A DNA stretch of 64,000 nt from an uncultured Prevotellaceae bacterium (GCA_900315075.1 OMXV01000023.1:1-64000), one strand, 5' to 3'; shown: positions 1 through 10,090, numbered from the stretch's first letter. The notes: a model not told the origin generated them from the letters alone. Numbers and translations: made by a program.

Positions 1-2
1 TG

Positions 3-74
3 TCAAAGAAGAAATCCGCCACGCCAAAGCGCGGGCGTCCGGCAAAGCCAAAAACGGTGACGCAGGAATATTAG
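3..74 (+). CDS. C-terminal fragment of an AT-hook protein (cut by window edge)
   Basis: The first 72 bases read as the last 23 codons of a plus-strand gene ending at TAG 72-74. The peptide is rich in Lys, Arg and Pro and contains PKRGRPAKPK, a good match to the AT-hook (core R-G-R-P), which binds the minor groove of AT-rich DNA. Nothing upstream is visible, so the family cannot be named. Frame 2 is also open to an in-frame TGA near 89, but its composition is less telling. The choice of frame rests on the AT-hook alone. Confidence 0.4.
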   Translation, partial: SKKKSATPKRGRPAKPKTVTQEY

Positions 75-120
75 GTACAAATTACTGAAAAACTCAGAAA
101 CCGTAAGAAAAGGCCAATGA

Positions 121-144
121 AAAATACCAAATTCATGGTATTTT
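121..144 (+). terminator. AT-rich hairpin, possible terminator
   Basis: A perfect 9-bp stem (AAAATACCA with TGGTATTTT, loop of 6) follows the AT-hook frame. The arm ends in TTTTCTC. GC content is low, so it would be a weak terminator. Confidence 0.35.
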
Positions 145-176
145 CTCGCCAATTTGCAAAAAACACGGAAAAAGTG

Positions 177-206
177 TTTCTATTTTCTGAGAAATGAGTA
201 CTTTTG
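177..206 (+). promoter_or_regulatory. Bacteroidota-type promoter for the adhesin gene
   Basis: TTTC at 177-180 and TACTTTTG at 199-206, 18 bp apart, fit the -33 TTTG / -7 TAnnTTTG pattern. The leader to the ATG at 271 would be about 60 nt. Confidence 0.55.
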
Positions 207-270
207 CAAATATTTTTCAATTTTGAGGGGCTATCCCTCGCAAATGTTTCACCTTATTATTTTTATTCCT

Positions 271-3200
271 ATGGGTAAAAAAATTACATCTTTCCTTCTG
301 GGAGCCATTGCCATGATGCTCGTGGCTACTCCCACTCAGGCCCAGTTTCGGCAGGATAGATTGGAAAAATTCCAGTCTGACCTGTTGAAGATGAAGTCAA
401 AGCCCGGCTTCGACAAAGAGAAAGCCGCGCGCACGGCTGAATTTAAGGCCAAATACCCCAAACTTTTCCAGCGCCGTCATTTGACACGAGTGAAAAACAA
501 CAATGTGATGAGAGTACCACAGTCTCTGCGCCCACGTGGTCCGTTTAATGTGACCAACAACGGCAACGGGAAAATTGTTCTCAAATCCAACAACACCAAT
601 CTGATTGTTAATGTGACCTATTATCCTGAAATAGAATCTGCTTCTCAGCGGTCTATCAGTAGGGTTAACATTGGTGCGCCCACAGAGATGGATTCTCTCG
701 TAACTGGCAACTACACATTCTATAATGGTGCTGCCATTCAGGACGGCGTTTATTATGGTGTAGATGCAGTGTTAGACTATATTAGTAGTTGGGGATTCTG
801 GTGGATTGACTTCTATTCATTCGACACCGAATCATGGGAGTTGACGAATGTTGCTGAAATCGATGATACAAACGGTGATTTCTCAATGATCGCAGGCGAT
901 CTTGCCACAGCTGCCGATGGTACTGTCTATGGTGCATTCTATACTGCCGACGGTTCTGGTACAGAGCTTGGTATTCCAGACTATTCTACAATGACCCGTA
1001 CCACCATTGGTGCCTTGGAGAATGACTATCTGACCCTCGGTATTACCAAAGAAGGTGTGCTCTACGGTATTGCCATGGATGGCAACCTCTATAAAATTAA
1101 TACATCCAATGCCCAGGAGACTCTCGTAGGTCCTACAGGCGTCGTGGTTGCCGATAAGGAAGTTGCATACTATCAGACAGGTGAAATCGACCCTGCTGAC
1201 AACACATTCTACTGGTTTGGTATTCCTGTGGCAGAGGGTATATGCAACCTCTACACAGTCAACCTGGAGACAGGTGCTGCCACATTGGTTCAGCCCCTCG
1301 GTGAATACAACTTAGCAGGTGCAATTATTGATAAGCCCGCAGCCAACGAAGGTGCTCCCGCAGCCGTTGAGAATCTGGCTTTGACCTTCACCGATGGTGC
1401 CACCACCGGTACTGTATCTTTCACCGCTCCTACCAAGACCTTCGGTGGCGCCGACCTCACCGGTGAGCTGACCTATACTATTAAAGTTGGCGACGAAGTG
1501 CTTGCCACAGGTACTACCACTCCAGGAGCTAATGTCACTGCAGAAGTGACTCTTCCTGAGGGTATGCAGACAGTTAAGGTGTTTGTTTCCAACGCTGAAG
1601 GCGACAGCCCCTCCGCTAAGCAGTCGCTCTGGATTGGCTTCGACCAGCCCAAAGCCCCAGCTAACGTAGCTTTCACCGCCGATGGCAACAACATCACCGT
1701 GACATGGGATGCAGTAACAGAGGGTGTACACAATGGTTACATGGCAGCTGTTACTTATAACGTCTATCGCATTGTAGGCGAGGAGAGGACAAAGGTTGCA
1801 GAGAATATCTCAGCCACCACCTTCACCGAGACCCTTGACCTTGGCTCACTCGCCGTTTACAAATATGGTGTAGAAGCCGTCAACGGCACAATCGCCAGCG
1901 CACTTACCATTTCTGACGGTACCGCATTAGGCAATGCCATTGAGCCTCCTTACACAGCCAACCTGACCAATGAAGATGTGTTCAATCTCTTCTCTGTAAT
2001 TGATGCCAATGACGACGGTTCCACATTCACATACTACAGTGAGGCACGTTATTGTTATCACTCATCAAATCCTGCTGACGACTGGCTCATCTCACCTCCA
2101 ATTCATCTGAAAGCCGGCAAGGCATACAACGTGATTGTCAACGCCTCTGCCTATAGCGCAAGATATCCCGAGCGTATGGAGGTGAAGGTTGGCAATGCCG
2201 CTGAGCCCAGCGCTATGACCATCACCGCCATCCAGCCAACTGATGTTACATGTCCAAGTGAGGCACCAGAGGACTACGAAGGCACCGTACAGGTGGCAGA
2301 AGAGGGTGACTATTACTTTGGTGTCCACGCCATCAGTGACCCCGATCAGTTCTATCTCTATGTCAACTCACTGACAGTGGAACTGGGTCCTGAGCCAGGC
2401 ACACCACAAGCAGTCACCAACCTGACAGTTACACCCGACGCTGAGGGCTTTACCGCTGCTACCATTAGCTTCGTGGCTCCTACCCTCACCATTGCTGGCG
2501 ACAACCTGACAGGCAATATCAAAGCCGACATCTATCGCGATGGCGAACTGATTGCCACCCTCGAGGATGTGGTTCCAGGATCTGAGCAGAGTTACGACGA
2601 TGCTGCAGAAGATCTAACCATTGGCACACACACCTACCAGGTATATGTATCAAATGACCTTGGTACTGGTCTCAAGAGTGAAAAAGTCTCTGCCTACATC
2701 GGTATGGACATCCCTGGCGACATTGCCAACGTAAAAGTGAACGACAACATTGGTACTATTAACATCAATTGGGATAAGGTGACCGAAGGTGTCAACGGTG
2801 GTGTCATCATCCCTGAGAAGATGGACTACCTGGTATGGTCGCTTTATGTTGACAGCTTAGGTTATCTGAACTATGACCAGAAGCTTGACTCACTGCGTGA
2901 TGCCAATACCACAACTGTATCATACGACGCCAATGTTGGTGAGCAGAACTACGCATACTGGGCTGTACAGCCTAAGAATGAAGCAGGTGCAGGTAACGCT
3001 ACCGTTGGTTCACTTATCATTGGTAAACCTTTCGATTTGCCACTCGAGGAGCATTTCGCCGGCAACCAACTGCAGATTCCAGGATGGTTCTCCGAGACTG
3101 ACGGTTCGACATACGTCTCAGGTTGGTATGAGTATGACAATGTCAGCATGTTCTTCGACGCAGAGTCTTCTGATGGCGACGGCGCAAGCATTGGCATCAG

Positions 3201-4809
3201 CACTCAGGCTCCCAGCACATGGGGCATGCTCACTCCCGGTAAGATCAACGTGGCTGGCATCGCCAACCCGAACCTTATCTTCGACGTGAAGAGCACTTCA
3301 CGCAACAATAAGTTCTATGTAGCCATCCAGAAGATTGATGGCACTGAGGAGGTTGCACTTGAGGACTTCGCCCCCACCGCTGACTTCCAGACCATGAAGG
3401 TGAACCTGGCCAAGTATGCAAACGAGCCCTACATCTTTGTGAAATTCTATGCCCTGTTCGACGAGGTTGGTACCTTCTGGATTGACAACATCAACTTCAT
3501 CGACTTCATGGAGTACAACCTTGCAGCCAACAAGATCAGTGCCCAGAAGAACGTCAACGCCGGTAGCAACAGCGTCGTGAAGTTCACCGTGAAGAACATG
3601 GGTGAGAACGAGGCCAAGAACTACAAGGTGAAAGTAAGCGTGGCCGACGAGGTACTTGTTGACGAGACCGTGAACGAGCCTCTGGCATCACTTGCTTCCA
3701 AGACATTCGAAGCTACCTACGCTACCACTATCTTCACCGAGGCTGGTGCCAAGGCCGTGAAGGCAGAAGTGACCTACGACAACGACCTCAACGACGACGA
3801 CAATGCCATCGAGGATGTGATTACCGTTGTTGCTCCTTCAGCCGCTGGTGTTGAAAACCTCACCGCAGAGGCTCAGGAGAATGGCTATAAGGTACGCTGG
3901 TCTGCTCCTTCTGTTATGTCAACTACAAAGGTTGAGACCTTCGAAGATACTGAGGTATTCCCAACCTTCGGCATTGGTGGTATTACCGAAACCAACCACA
4001 GTGGAGCCTTTGGCGACTGGAAACTCTATGACGGCGACGGTATGAGTGTTTATGGCTGGCAAAGTGAGGCTATTAGTTTCGAGAATGAATACCTGCCCAA
4101 TGCTTGGATGCCATTCGATCCTCAGAAGGCAGGCTTCAGCCCTGAGCAATATGCTCCTCATAGCGGCAGCCAGTTCCTCATGGCAATGTGTCCAGAAGGC
4201 GTATCCGACGACTGGCTCATCTCACCTGAGTTGCCTGGTATGGCACAGACCATCAGTTTCTGGGTATCTGAGGCAACCACACAATATGGCAATGAGACCT
4301 TCGAGATTCTTGTCTCAAGTACTGACAATGAGATTACAAGCTTCACCAAGATTGCCAATGATGCAGTTCAAATCGACGAATGGACCAAGTTCTCATACAA
4401 CCTGCCCGAGGGCACGAAGTACTTCGCTATTCGCCATACTGGCAACGACATCTTCGCAATGTTTGTTGACGACATCGAGTTTACCGTTGGCGGCGGCTCC
4501 ATCGAAAGCTACAATGTGTATGTTGACGAAAAACTCTACGGCAACACCGAAGAGACCAACATCGACGTTAAGGACCTCGCTGAGGGTGGCCACAAGGTGA
4601 GTGTGACAATTCTCTATGCCGGTGGCATCGAGTCTGCTCCTGTAAGCATCAACATCGACGTGACTGCCATTGAGGAACTCCTCTCCAATGACAATCCTGT
4701 TGACATCTACTCACTCGACGGTGTACTCGTACGCCAGAATGCTACTTCAGCCTCTGGTCTGAAGAAGGGTGTTTACATCGTAAACGGCCGTCAGGCTATC
4801 GTCCGCTAA
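271..4809 (+). CDS. Large modular secreted adhesin with T9SS tail
   Basis: A 1512-aa exported protein, probably a cell-surface adhesin or glycan/host-binding protein. The ATG at 271 is chosen because it opens a signal peptide (cleavage ...TQA|QFRQ) and lies about 65 nt after a promoter; the frame is open further upstream to 154 without a signal peptide. After a propeller-like N-terminal region (about 100-350) come fibronectin III-like modules (about 365-560 and 715-910) and three jelly-roll modules of the cleaved-adhesin/choice-of-anchor J type (about 570-705, 924-1082, 1220-1405), two of them carrying the hallmark DDWLISP. A CARDB-like module sits at about 1084-1182. The third jelly roll is inserted inside an Fn3 module, as in gingipain haemagglutinin regions. 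The last ~40 residues (VDIYSLDG...KKGVYIVNGRQ) resemble a T9SS type A sorting signal. Ligand unknown. Confidence 0.8.
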   Translation: MGKKITSFLLGAIAMMLVATPTQAQFRQDRLEKFQSDLLKMKSKPGFDKEKAARTAEFKAKYPKLFQRRHLTRVKNNNVMRVPQSLRPRGPFNVTNNGNGKIVLKSNNTNLIVNVTYYPEIESASQRSISRVNIGAPTEMDSLVTGNYTFYNGAAIQDGVYYGVDAVLDYISSWGFWWIDFYSFDTESWELTNVAEIDDTNGDFSMIAGDLATAADGTVYGAFYTADGSGTELGIPDYSTMTRTTIGALENDYLTLGITKEGVLYGIAMDGNLYKINTSNAQETLVGPTGVVVADKEVAYYQTGEIDPADNTFYWFGIPVAEGICNLYTVNLETGAATLVQPLGEYNLAGAIIDKPAANEGAPAAVENLALTFTDGATTGTVSFTAPTKTFGGADLTGELTYTIKVGDEVLATGTTTPGANVTAEVTLPEGMQTVKVFVSNAEGDSPSAKQSLWIGFDQPKAPANVAFTADGNNITVTWDAVTEGVHNGYMAAVTYNVYRIVGEERTKVAENISATTFTETLDLGSLAVYKYGVEAVNGTIASALTISDGTALGNAIEPPYTANLTNEDVFNLFSVIDANDDGSTFTYYSEARYCYHSSNPADDWLISPPIHLKAGKAYNVIVNASAYSARYPERMEVKVGNAAEPSAMTITAIQPTDVTCPSEAPEDYEGTVQVAEEGDYYFGVHAISDPDQFYLYVNSLTVELGPEPGTPQAVTNLTVTPDAEGFTAATISFVAPTLTIAGDNLTGNIKADIYRDGELIATLEDVVPGSEQSYDDAAEDLTIGTHTYQVYVSNDLGTGLKSEKVSAYIGMDIPGDIANVKVNDNIGTININWDKVTEGVNGGVIIPEKMDYLVWSLYVDSLGYLNYDQKLDSLRDANTTTVSYDANVGEQNYAYWAVQPKNEAGAGNATVGSLIIGKPFDLPLEEHFAGNQLQIPGWFSETDGSTYVSGWYEYDNVSMFFDAESSDGDGASIGISTQAPSTWGMLTPGKINVAGIANPNLIFDVKSTSRNNKFYVAIQKIDGTEEVALEDFAPTADFQTMKVNLAKYANEPYIFVKFYALFDEVGTFWIDNINFIDFMEYNLAANKISAQKNVNAGSNSVVKFTVKNMGENEAKNYKVKVSVADEVLVDETVNEPLASLASKTFEATYATTIFTEAGAKAVKAEVTYDNDLNDDDNAIEDVITVVAPSAAGVENLTAEAQENGYKVRWSAPSVMSTTKVETFEDTEVFPTFGIGGITETNHSGAFGDWKLYDGDGMSVYGWQSEAISFENEYLPNAWMPFDPQKAGFSPEQYAPHSGSQFLMAMCPEGVSDDWLISPELPGMAQTISFWVSEATTQYGNETFEILVSSTDNEITSFTKIANDAVQIDEWTKFSYNLPEGTKYFAIRHTGNDIFAMFVDDIEFTVGGGSIESYNVYVDEKLYGNTEETNIDVKDLAEGGHKVSVTILYAGGIESAPVSINIDVTAIEELLSNDNPVDIYSLDGVLVRQNATSASGLKKGVYIVNGRQAIVR

Positions 4810-4826
4810 TCCATTTAGATTCATAT

Positions 4827-4861
4827 AAAAAAGGCGCGGCCCGCGAGGGTCGCGCTTTTTT
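4827..4861 (+). terminator. Rho-independent terminator after the adhesin gene
   Basis: A GC-rich stem (GGCGCGGCCC with GGGTCGCGC, one bulge, GCGA loop) flanked by an A tract and a T tract, 18 bases after the stop codon. Confidence 0.85.
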
Positions 4862-4872
4862 ATAACCATTTT

Positions 4873-4903
4873 TTTGTCAAATGATGAATTTTTATTAACT
4901 TTG
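4873..4903 (+). promoter_or_regulatory. Promoter of the C10 protease gene
   Basis: TTTG at 4873-4876, a 19-bp spacer, then TAACTTTG at 4896-4903. This is a consensus Bacteroidota promoter; the ATG is 23 bases downstream of the -7 box. Confidence 0.75.
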
Positions 4904-4925
4904 CAAGCTTATTATATTCATCACT

Positions 4926-7409
4926 ATGCGTTTTACAATTACATCTTTATTAGTATTGATTCTTGGCCTGGCATACGCCAGCCCTATGGCTGCAGGCCCA
5001 CGTGATAAACAACAGATGGTCAATGCTGCTGCCACTGCTATCAACAAGACTCGTGGCAACCGGCACATGGCTCCTCGCAACGAACCTATCGAAGTGTTGA
5101 AAGAGATGCCACAACTGTCGGTCATCGGTTATAAGAGCGGTGGTTTTGCCATTGTCTCTGCCGACGATTTGGTGCCCGAGATTTTAGGTGTCTCATATAC
5201 GGAATATACCGGTGAGCAGAACCAGAACTTTGCCTGGTGGCTCCATGCCATGTGCGATGCCGTGGAATATGCCACAACAAACAATGTGCAGCGTGCACCT
5301 ATCGCCCCTGACACCAGCAGATTCCCTGATGAAGTGGAACCAATGATGACCACACTATGGGACCAGGATACACCTTACAACAACTTCTGCCCTACTTTCA
5401 GCGGCAGTACAAAATGCCTCACGGGGTGTGTCGCCACTGCCATGGCACAAGTGCTCAACTATCATAAGATACCAGATCACGGTATTGGCAAGCATACCAT
5501 CTATTACGGTAGTCAACCCGTAACGGCCGATTTTGAGAACACTTACTACGACTGGGGCAACATGCTCGACGAATACAAATATGGACGTTATAACGATGAA
5601 GAGGCCTCTGCAGTCGCTACACTGATGATGAACTGTGGTATCGCCGCTGACATGGAGTATGGCGGCCCCAGCGAAGGAAGTGGTGCCTATTCCGACGTTG
5701 CAGCCAATGGTCTCCGCCAATATTTTGGTCTCTCAGACGTTGTCTTCTATGACCGTACCAGCTATAATGATGACGACTGGATGGATATCGTCTTCATGGA
5801 ATTGAGTGAGAATGGTCCCGTCTATTATGGTGGTGCCGATATGACCATGGGTGGCCATGCTTTTGTGCTCCATGGCTACGACTCCACCGGCATGGTGTAT
5901 GTCAACTGGGGATGGAGTGGCGACGATGATGGCTATTACGACATTTCACTGCTCAATCCCAGCTACTATAAATTCAGATACTATCAAGATATGATTGGCG
6001 GTATCTCCAGTCAGAAGAAAGACCTGCTGGCCAAGGAACTCGAAGTGGAAAAAGCCGGACAGCTGACCAGCTTGCTTCCTGATTCACTCATTGGCAACTT
6101 AGGTTCGCTTTCTGTGATTGGTCCTATCAACGGCCAGGACTTGAAACGCATACGTGAAATGGCAGGCCGCGACATCTATAACGAAAAGACAAAAGGTTGC
6201 CTGAATAGCCTCGACCTAAGCCGTACGTCCATTGTCGGCGGTGGTACCTATATGGTGGAAAATGGCCTGAACCTTGCTACCAAAGACGATGAACTGCCAC
6301 GTCGAGCTTTCTATGGCTGCAACAAACTCGTCTCACTCCAACTGCCCTCCAACATCAAGAGTTATGGAGATGGTGCCCTTGCACTCTGCAACAGACTGAA
6401 AGAAATCACTTTCATCCCTGCTGAAGATGCCAATTTCATCATTGAGAAAGATATACTTTGGAACAAAGAAGGCACCGAGGTAATTGCTGTGCTACCCTCT
6501 GCTAAAGGTGAAATCATCCTGCCACATGGCACACGCACTCTGCACGACTATGCTATGGCCGGCTGCAACAAAATAACCAAAGTCATCATCCCTGATGGCA
6601 TCGAACTAATCGGCAAGGAGGCATTCAATGGCTGTAACAACCTCTCTGAACTGCGTGTTGCCAGCCGTTATGTTCCGGAATTGGGCGGTGCTAATGTATT
6701 TACAGGCATGCTCAACAGCCACAACGATATATATGTGCGAAGCGGTATGAAGAATAAGTTCTTAGCTGCTGCCCAATGGAAGGATTTTACACAGGAGCAT
6801 ATCAAAGAATTTGGCACCAGCGTGAAAGTGCGCAACACCATCAGATACTATGGCGACGAAAATCCCAACCTGAAATATACCATTAGTGGTGACAAGATTG
6901 AGGGTGAACCGGAACTGCATTGCGATGCCACCCCAACATCACCTGTTGGCAGATACCCCATCACCATTTCAGCTGGTACTATCACCGACGACGCAGTGGA
7001 CTTCTATGATGGTTACCTGGTAGTACAACGTGCACCTCTCACCGTGACAGCCGTGGATTGCGAGCGCTATCTGAACGCCGAAAACCCAACATTTGCACTG
7101 AGCTTTGAGGGTTTCAAGAACAATGAGACCGACACCGTGTTCGTCGTGAAACCCACCGCCACCACTACCGCCACTATCGACTCTCCCGCCGGCACCTACC
7201 CCATCACCGTAACAGGTGGTGAAACAAACAACTACGAACTAAGCTACGTAGAAGGCACTCTGACTGTGCTCAACGAAACGGGTATTGTGGAAATTGTGAA
7301 TGCCGACGACAAGAAAGTGGTTTACAACCTCAACGGTTCACGCATCAATGCTGCACAAATGGGCAAGGGCGTCTATATCATCAACGGCAAGAAATACGTG
7401 GTGAAATAA
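4926..7409 (+). CDS. C10 family cysteine protease (streptopain/interpain-like) with LRR, MBG and T9SS tail
   Basis: An 827-aa exported cysteine protease. A signal peptide (about 1-24) is followed by a propeptide of the Spi inhibitor type, then the C10 papain-fold domain with nucleophile Cys168 in CLTGCVATAMAQ and catalytic His311 in GGHAFVLHGY, followed by NWGWSG. Residues about 390-600 hold BspA-type leucine-rich repeats (AFYGCNKL, AFNGCNNL), about 637-787 two MBG-like beta modules, and 790-827 a T9SS-type tail ending KGVYIINGKKYVVK. Interpain A of Prevotella intermedia is a C10 protease that attacks host proteins; a similar role is inferred here. The LRR and MBG parts probably mediate binding. 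The stop codon overlaps the next ATG (TAATG), so the HAD gene is probably translationally coupled. Confidence 0.88.
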   Translation: MRFTITSLLVLILGLAYASPMAAGPRDKQQMVNAAATAINKTRGNRHMAPRNEPIEVLKEMPQLSVIGYKSGGFAIVSADDLVPEILGVSYTEYTGEQNQNFAWWLHAMCDAVEYATTNNVQRAPIAPDTSRFPDEVEPMMTTLWDQDTPYNNFCPTFSGSTKCLTGCVATAMAQVLNYHKIPDHGIGKHTIYYGSQPVTADFENTYYDWGNMLDEYKYGRYNDEEASAVATLMMNCGIAADMEYGGPSEGSGAYSDVAANGLRQYFGLSDVVFYDRTSYNDDDWMDIVFMELSENGPVYYGGADMTMGGHAFVLHGYDSTGMVYVNWGWSGDDDGYYDISLLNPSYYKFRYYQDMIGGISSQKKDLLAKELEVEKAGQLTSLLPDSLIGNLGSLSVIGPINGQDLKRIREMAGRDIYNEKTKGCLNSLDLSRTSIVGGGTYMVENGLNLATKDDELPRRAFYGCNKLVSLQLPSNIKSYGDGALALCNRLKEITFIPAEDANFIIEKDILWNKEGTEVIAVLPSAKGEIILPHGTRTLHDYAMAGCNKITKVIIPDGIELIGKEAFNGCNNLSELRVASRYVPELGGANVFTGMLNSHNDIYVRSGMKNKFLAAAQWKDFTQEHIKEFGTSVKVRNTIRYYGDENPNLKYTISGDKIEGEPELHCDATPTSPVGRYPITISAGTITDDAVDFYDGYLVVQRAPLTVTAVDCERYLNAENPTFALSFEGFKNNETDTVFVVKPTATTTATIDSPAGTYPITVTGGETNNYELSYVEGTLTVLNETGIVEIVNADDKKVVYNLNGSRINAAQMGKGVYIINGKKYVVK

Positions 7410-8101
7410 TGCTGAGCCATATCCGACTTATAGCCTTCGATGCCGACGACACACTGTGGGACTGTCAGTCGCACTTCGATGCCGTCGAAAAGCAATATTG
7501 CGAACTTCTATCCGATTATGGTTCTGCCGACTTCGTGTCGGCAGAGCTGTTTAAAACCGAGACACGCAATATGGCAGAATTGGGCTATGGCAGCAAGGCT
7601 TTTACACTATCGCTGATAGAAAATGCCGTGCTGCTCAGCCATGGCAGCATCAAAGCCGACCTGTTGCTCCGCATCGAAATGTTAGGGCGCAGTCTGATGC
7701 AGCTCCCTGCCACCCCACTGCCTGGCGTAGAGGAAACGCTGAAGAAAATTCGGGCGATGAGTCGGTATAAAATGACCGTCTTTACCAAAGGTGAAATCAT
7801 CGAGCAAGAACACAAACTGATGCGCTCCGGTCTCTGGCCATTGTTCGACCGTGTGGATGTTGTGGCCGACAAGACACCACGCCAGTATCGTGAACTCTGC
7901 ATGACCTTTGGTATCGACATCTCTGAATTACTAATGGTGGGCAACAGCTTCAAGAGCGATATCGCCCCCGTGCTCGAACTGGGAGGGTATGCCGTACACA
8001 TCCCCTTCGAGAAAATGTGGCAGCACGAGGAAACCGATGAATATGACCATCACCAACTTTTCACCCTCGAGAACATCAGGCAGTTAGAGGAGATATTATA
8101 A
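7409..8101 (+). CDS. HAD-superfamily hydrolase
   Basis: A 230-aa cytoplasmic phosphatase of the haloacid dehalogenase superfamily. Motif I is FDADDT (Asp11 nucleophile, Asp13), motif II the Thr of MTVFTK, motif III the Lys of VADKTP, and motif IV the acidic GNSFKSD. A helical cap lies between motifs I and II (about 20-100). The substrate cannot be predicted. Its ATG overlaps the stop of the protease gene by one base, which suggests co-expression, although no functional link to a secreted protease is evident. Confidence 0.85.
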   Translation: MLSHIRLIAFDADDTLWDCQSHFDAVEKQYCELLSDYGSADFVSAELFKTETRNMAELGYGSKAFTLSLIENAVLLSHGSIKADLLLRIEMLGRSLMQLPATPLPGVEETLKKIRAMSRYKMTVFTKGEIIEQEHKLMRSGLWPLFDRVDVVADKTPRQYRELCMTFGIDISELLMVGNSFKSDIAPVLELGGYAVHIPFEKMWQHEETDEYDHHQLFTLENIRQLEEIL

Positions 8102-8141
8102 GAGGTGAGAGGTGAGAGGCGAGAGGCGAGAGGTGAGAGAA
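8101..8141. repeat. 7-bp GAGGTGA-type tandem array
   Basis: About five imperfect copies of GAGGTGA / GAGGCGA directly after the HAD stop codon. Related arrays occur near 30764, 50414, 51498 (inverted) and 58462. Confidence 0.75.
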
Positions 8142-8192
8142 TAACTTTACCGTTGTAAGGGACATATTTTACGCATGCTTGAATAAAAGCAC

Positions 8193-8226
8193 AAAAAGGG
8201 CTGTGACGTTTGCCACAGCCCTTTTT
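8193..8226. terminator. Bidirectional terminator between convergent genes
   Basis: Stem GGGCTGTG / CACAGCCC with an 8-nt loop, flanked by AAAAA and TTTTT, so it can work on both strands. It separates the HAD gene from the convergent Omp28 gene. Confidence 0.88.
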
Positions 8227-8244
8227 GAGTGTTTTATTTATGTT

Positions 8245-10050
8245 TTATTTAATCAGCACCTTCTTGGTGGAACCATCCGACATTCGGATGATGTTGACAC
8301 CAGGCTGGGCTGTACGAATCATCCGACCATCAATAGTATAACGGAGCACCTCATGCACATTCATTTCGGTGTCGGTATTTATATCGCGAACACCCGTCTC
8401 TGTTGTTTCTAAATAATACTTATTACCATTAAGCACTTTACCAGTATTATCAAGTACTATAGCTATTACAGCTACCTTATTATAGTCAATCACATTAAGC
8501 AAAGCCTGTTTTGTGGGCATATTGACTGTATAAGACAACTCTTTGGAGTCACCGTTTGAGAAACTACCTAATTCAACAGAGTATTTCCCGTTTTCCTTAT
8601 AACTTGAAAGTGCTACATCATCAAACGGCCAAAAGAATGATGACTGTCCTAACTCACCATCCTTGCAGAATTGTGCTATGATTTCATCGGCTCCCGCCTG
8701 TGAAGGAGTATATTGAGAATAGTAATTTTGCTGCCTCCATGAGTTGGCAGTCCCTTGCAGACTATCAGCTATCAATACTAAAGCGAGCCTAAGTCCTGAA
8801 TGATTAGCATAGGCCTGAACTTTAACTGTAGCATCGACGGCTGTCTTTGCCTCATTGTATTCACCATCCACAAAAACACTTATAAAAGCACCTTTAGCGA
8901 TTTCCTTGTCTATATTGTGACAAATATCTATTTCGTCGGAGCCATAGTAAGGGTCGGTGAGAACTTCACGGTCAATCATACACTGTGGTGCCCCTTGGAA
9001 GGGTAAAGCCTCATAGTCGCTGATGAACATGGGGTCATCTTCATTATACTGATGCAAGCCAATACCCACAAAACGACTGCCATAGATATCGCGCATTTTC
9101 TTCATACCAGCCAAACCGCGTGGACACCATCCACATCTTGTACCGGTAAATTCCTCCACCACCACATTACGTGCCACTTTAGCCGCGACTTGTACGCTGT
9201 TATTCAATGGATTGACATCCTCACCTCCAGCGATACGTGTCACGGTCACAGTAAGAGGTTTATCTATTCCCACTCCATCGGGCACGTTTTCCAACACCAC
9301 CATCACATTTTCCTCCTTACCAACGACAATAGGTGTCTTACAAGTGGCTACATGATTGTAACCCTCGGCAGTAAAGGTGAGGTCGTACTCTGTAGCAGCA
9401 GCACTACCAAAGTTGGCAATCCTGGTGCTAACACTGAATATACCAGGTCCTTCGAGCATACCCTCCGACGAGATTACCTTCAAGTCGTATGGTGGCATAT
9501 TTGTACCATCTATGAGACACTCGATGCTTAGCACACCGTCGGCACTCACATCCTGCCACTCTTTACCGGCACCTAATTGGACGAATGACGTGTTTGCTCT
9601 TGGCTCCCCGACAATAGAAATCGGCTTGTCGCCATATTTCTGGCTATAGGTATATCCGATATAGAAACCCTCGCCGTCATTGAAATCATAGGGGGTGTCG
9701 AACACGATTTCATTCCAACCAGTGACAGGTTTCACACCATTACCGGAACGGCGTATCACACCTGTTGCAAGATTCTCACCATCGAGCGACTTGCGCACCC
9801 ATACACGCAAGGAATCGCAATACTTGTTGGTATAGACACCTGCCCGAACACCAACCAACTGATTGCCAGCATACGTTGCCAACAAATCGGGTGCCACATA
9901 CACTGCGGCACTCACATGCCCTTTGCTGGATAAGACATATCCACTGGCTGTAATAGCCACCTCGCCATTGGAATAGCCTACCGGCACAACTACTGCCTTA
10001 CAGACACATCCCAATGACGCCATCAAAAACAAAAGTAAAATTTTACGCAT
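8245..10050 (-). CDS. Omp28-family secreted thioredoxin-like protein with T9SS-type tail
   Basis: A 601-aa exported protein, last gene of a four-gene operon. It has a signal peptide (cut near CKA|VVV), a beta-rich N-terminal half, then an Omp28-type thioredoxin-fold domain opening EEFTGTRCGWCPRG with the redox motif Cys306-Gly-Trp-Cys309. The C-terminus (RYTIDGRMIR...KKVLIK) resembles a T9SS sorting tail. Omp28 of Porphyromonas gingivalis is a surface protein of uncertain function. The CGWC motif suggests thiol-disulphide chemistry at the cell surface, which is an inference. The preceding Omp28 gene is 40 bp upstream. Confidence 0.78.
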   Translation of the reverse strand: MRKILLLFLMASLGCVCKAVVVPVGYSNGEVAITASGYVLSSKGHVSAAVYVAPDLLATYAGNQLVGVRAGVYTNKYCDSLRVWVRKSLDGENLATGVIRRSGNGVKPVTGWNEIVFDTPYDFNDGEGFYIGYTYSQKYGDKPISIVGEPRANTSFVQLGAGKEWQDVSADGVLSIECLIDGTNMPPYDLKVISSEGMLEGPGIFSVSTRIANFGSAAATEYDLTFTAEGYNHVATCKTPIVVGKEENVMVVLENVPDGVGIDKPLTVTVTRIAGGEDVNPLNNSVQVAAKVARNVVVEEFTGTRCGWCPRGLAGMKKMRDIYGSRFVGIGLHQYNEDDPMFISDYEALPFQGAPQCMIDREVLTDPYYGSDEIDICHNIDKEIAKGAFISVFVDGEYNEAKTAVDATVKVQAYANHSGLRLALVLIADSLQGTANSWRQQNYYSQYTPSQAGADEIIAQFCKDGELGQSSFFWPFDDVALSSYKENGKYSVELGSFSNGDSKELSYTVNMPTKQALLNVIDYNKVAVIAIVLDNTGKVLNGNKYYLETTETGVRDINTDTEMNVHEVLRYTIDGRMIRTAQPGVNIIRMSDGSTKKVLIK

Positions 10051-10090
10051 GAATTTATTTTTTATAAAATATTTCGAAATTAAGAGATCC

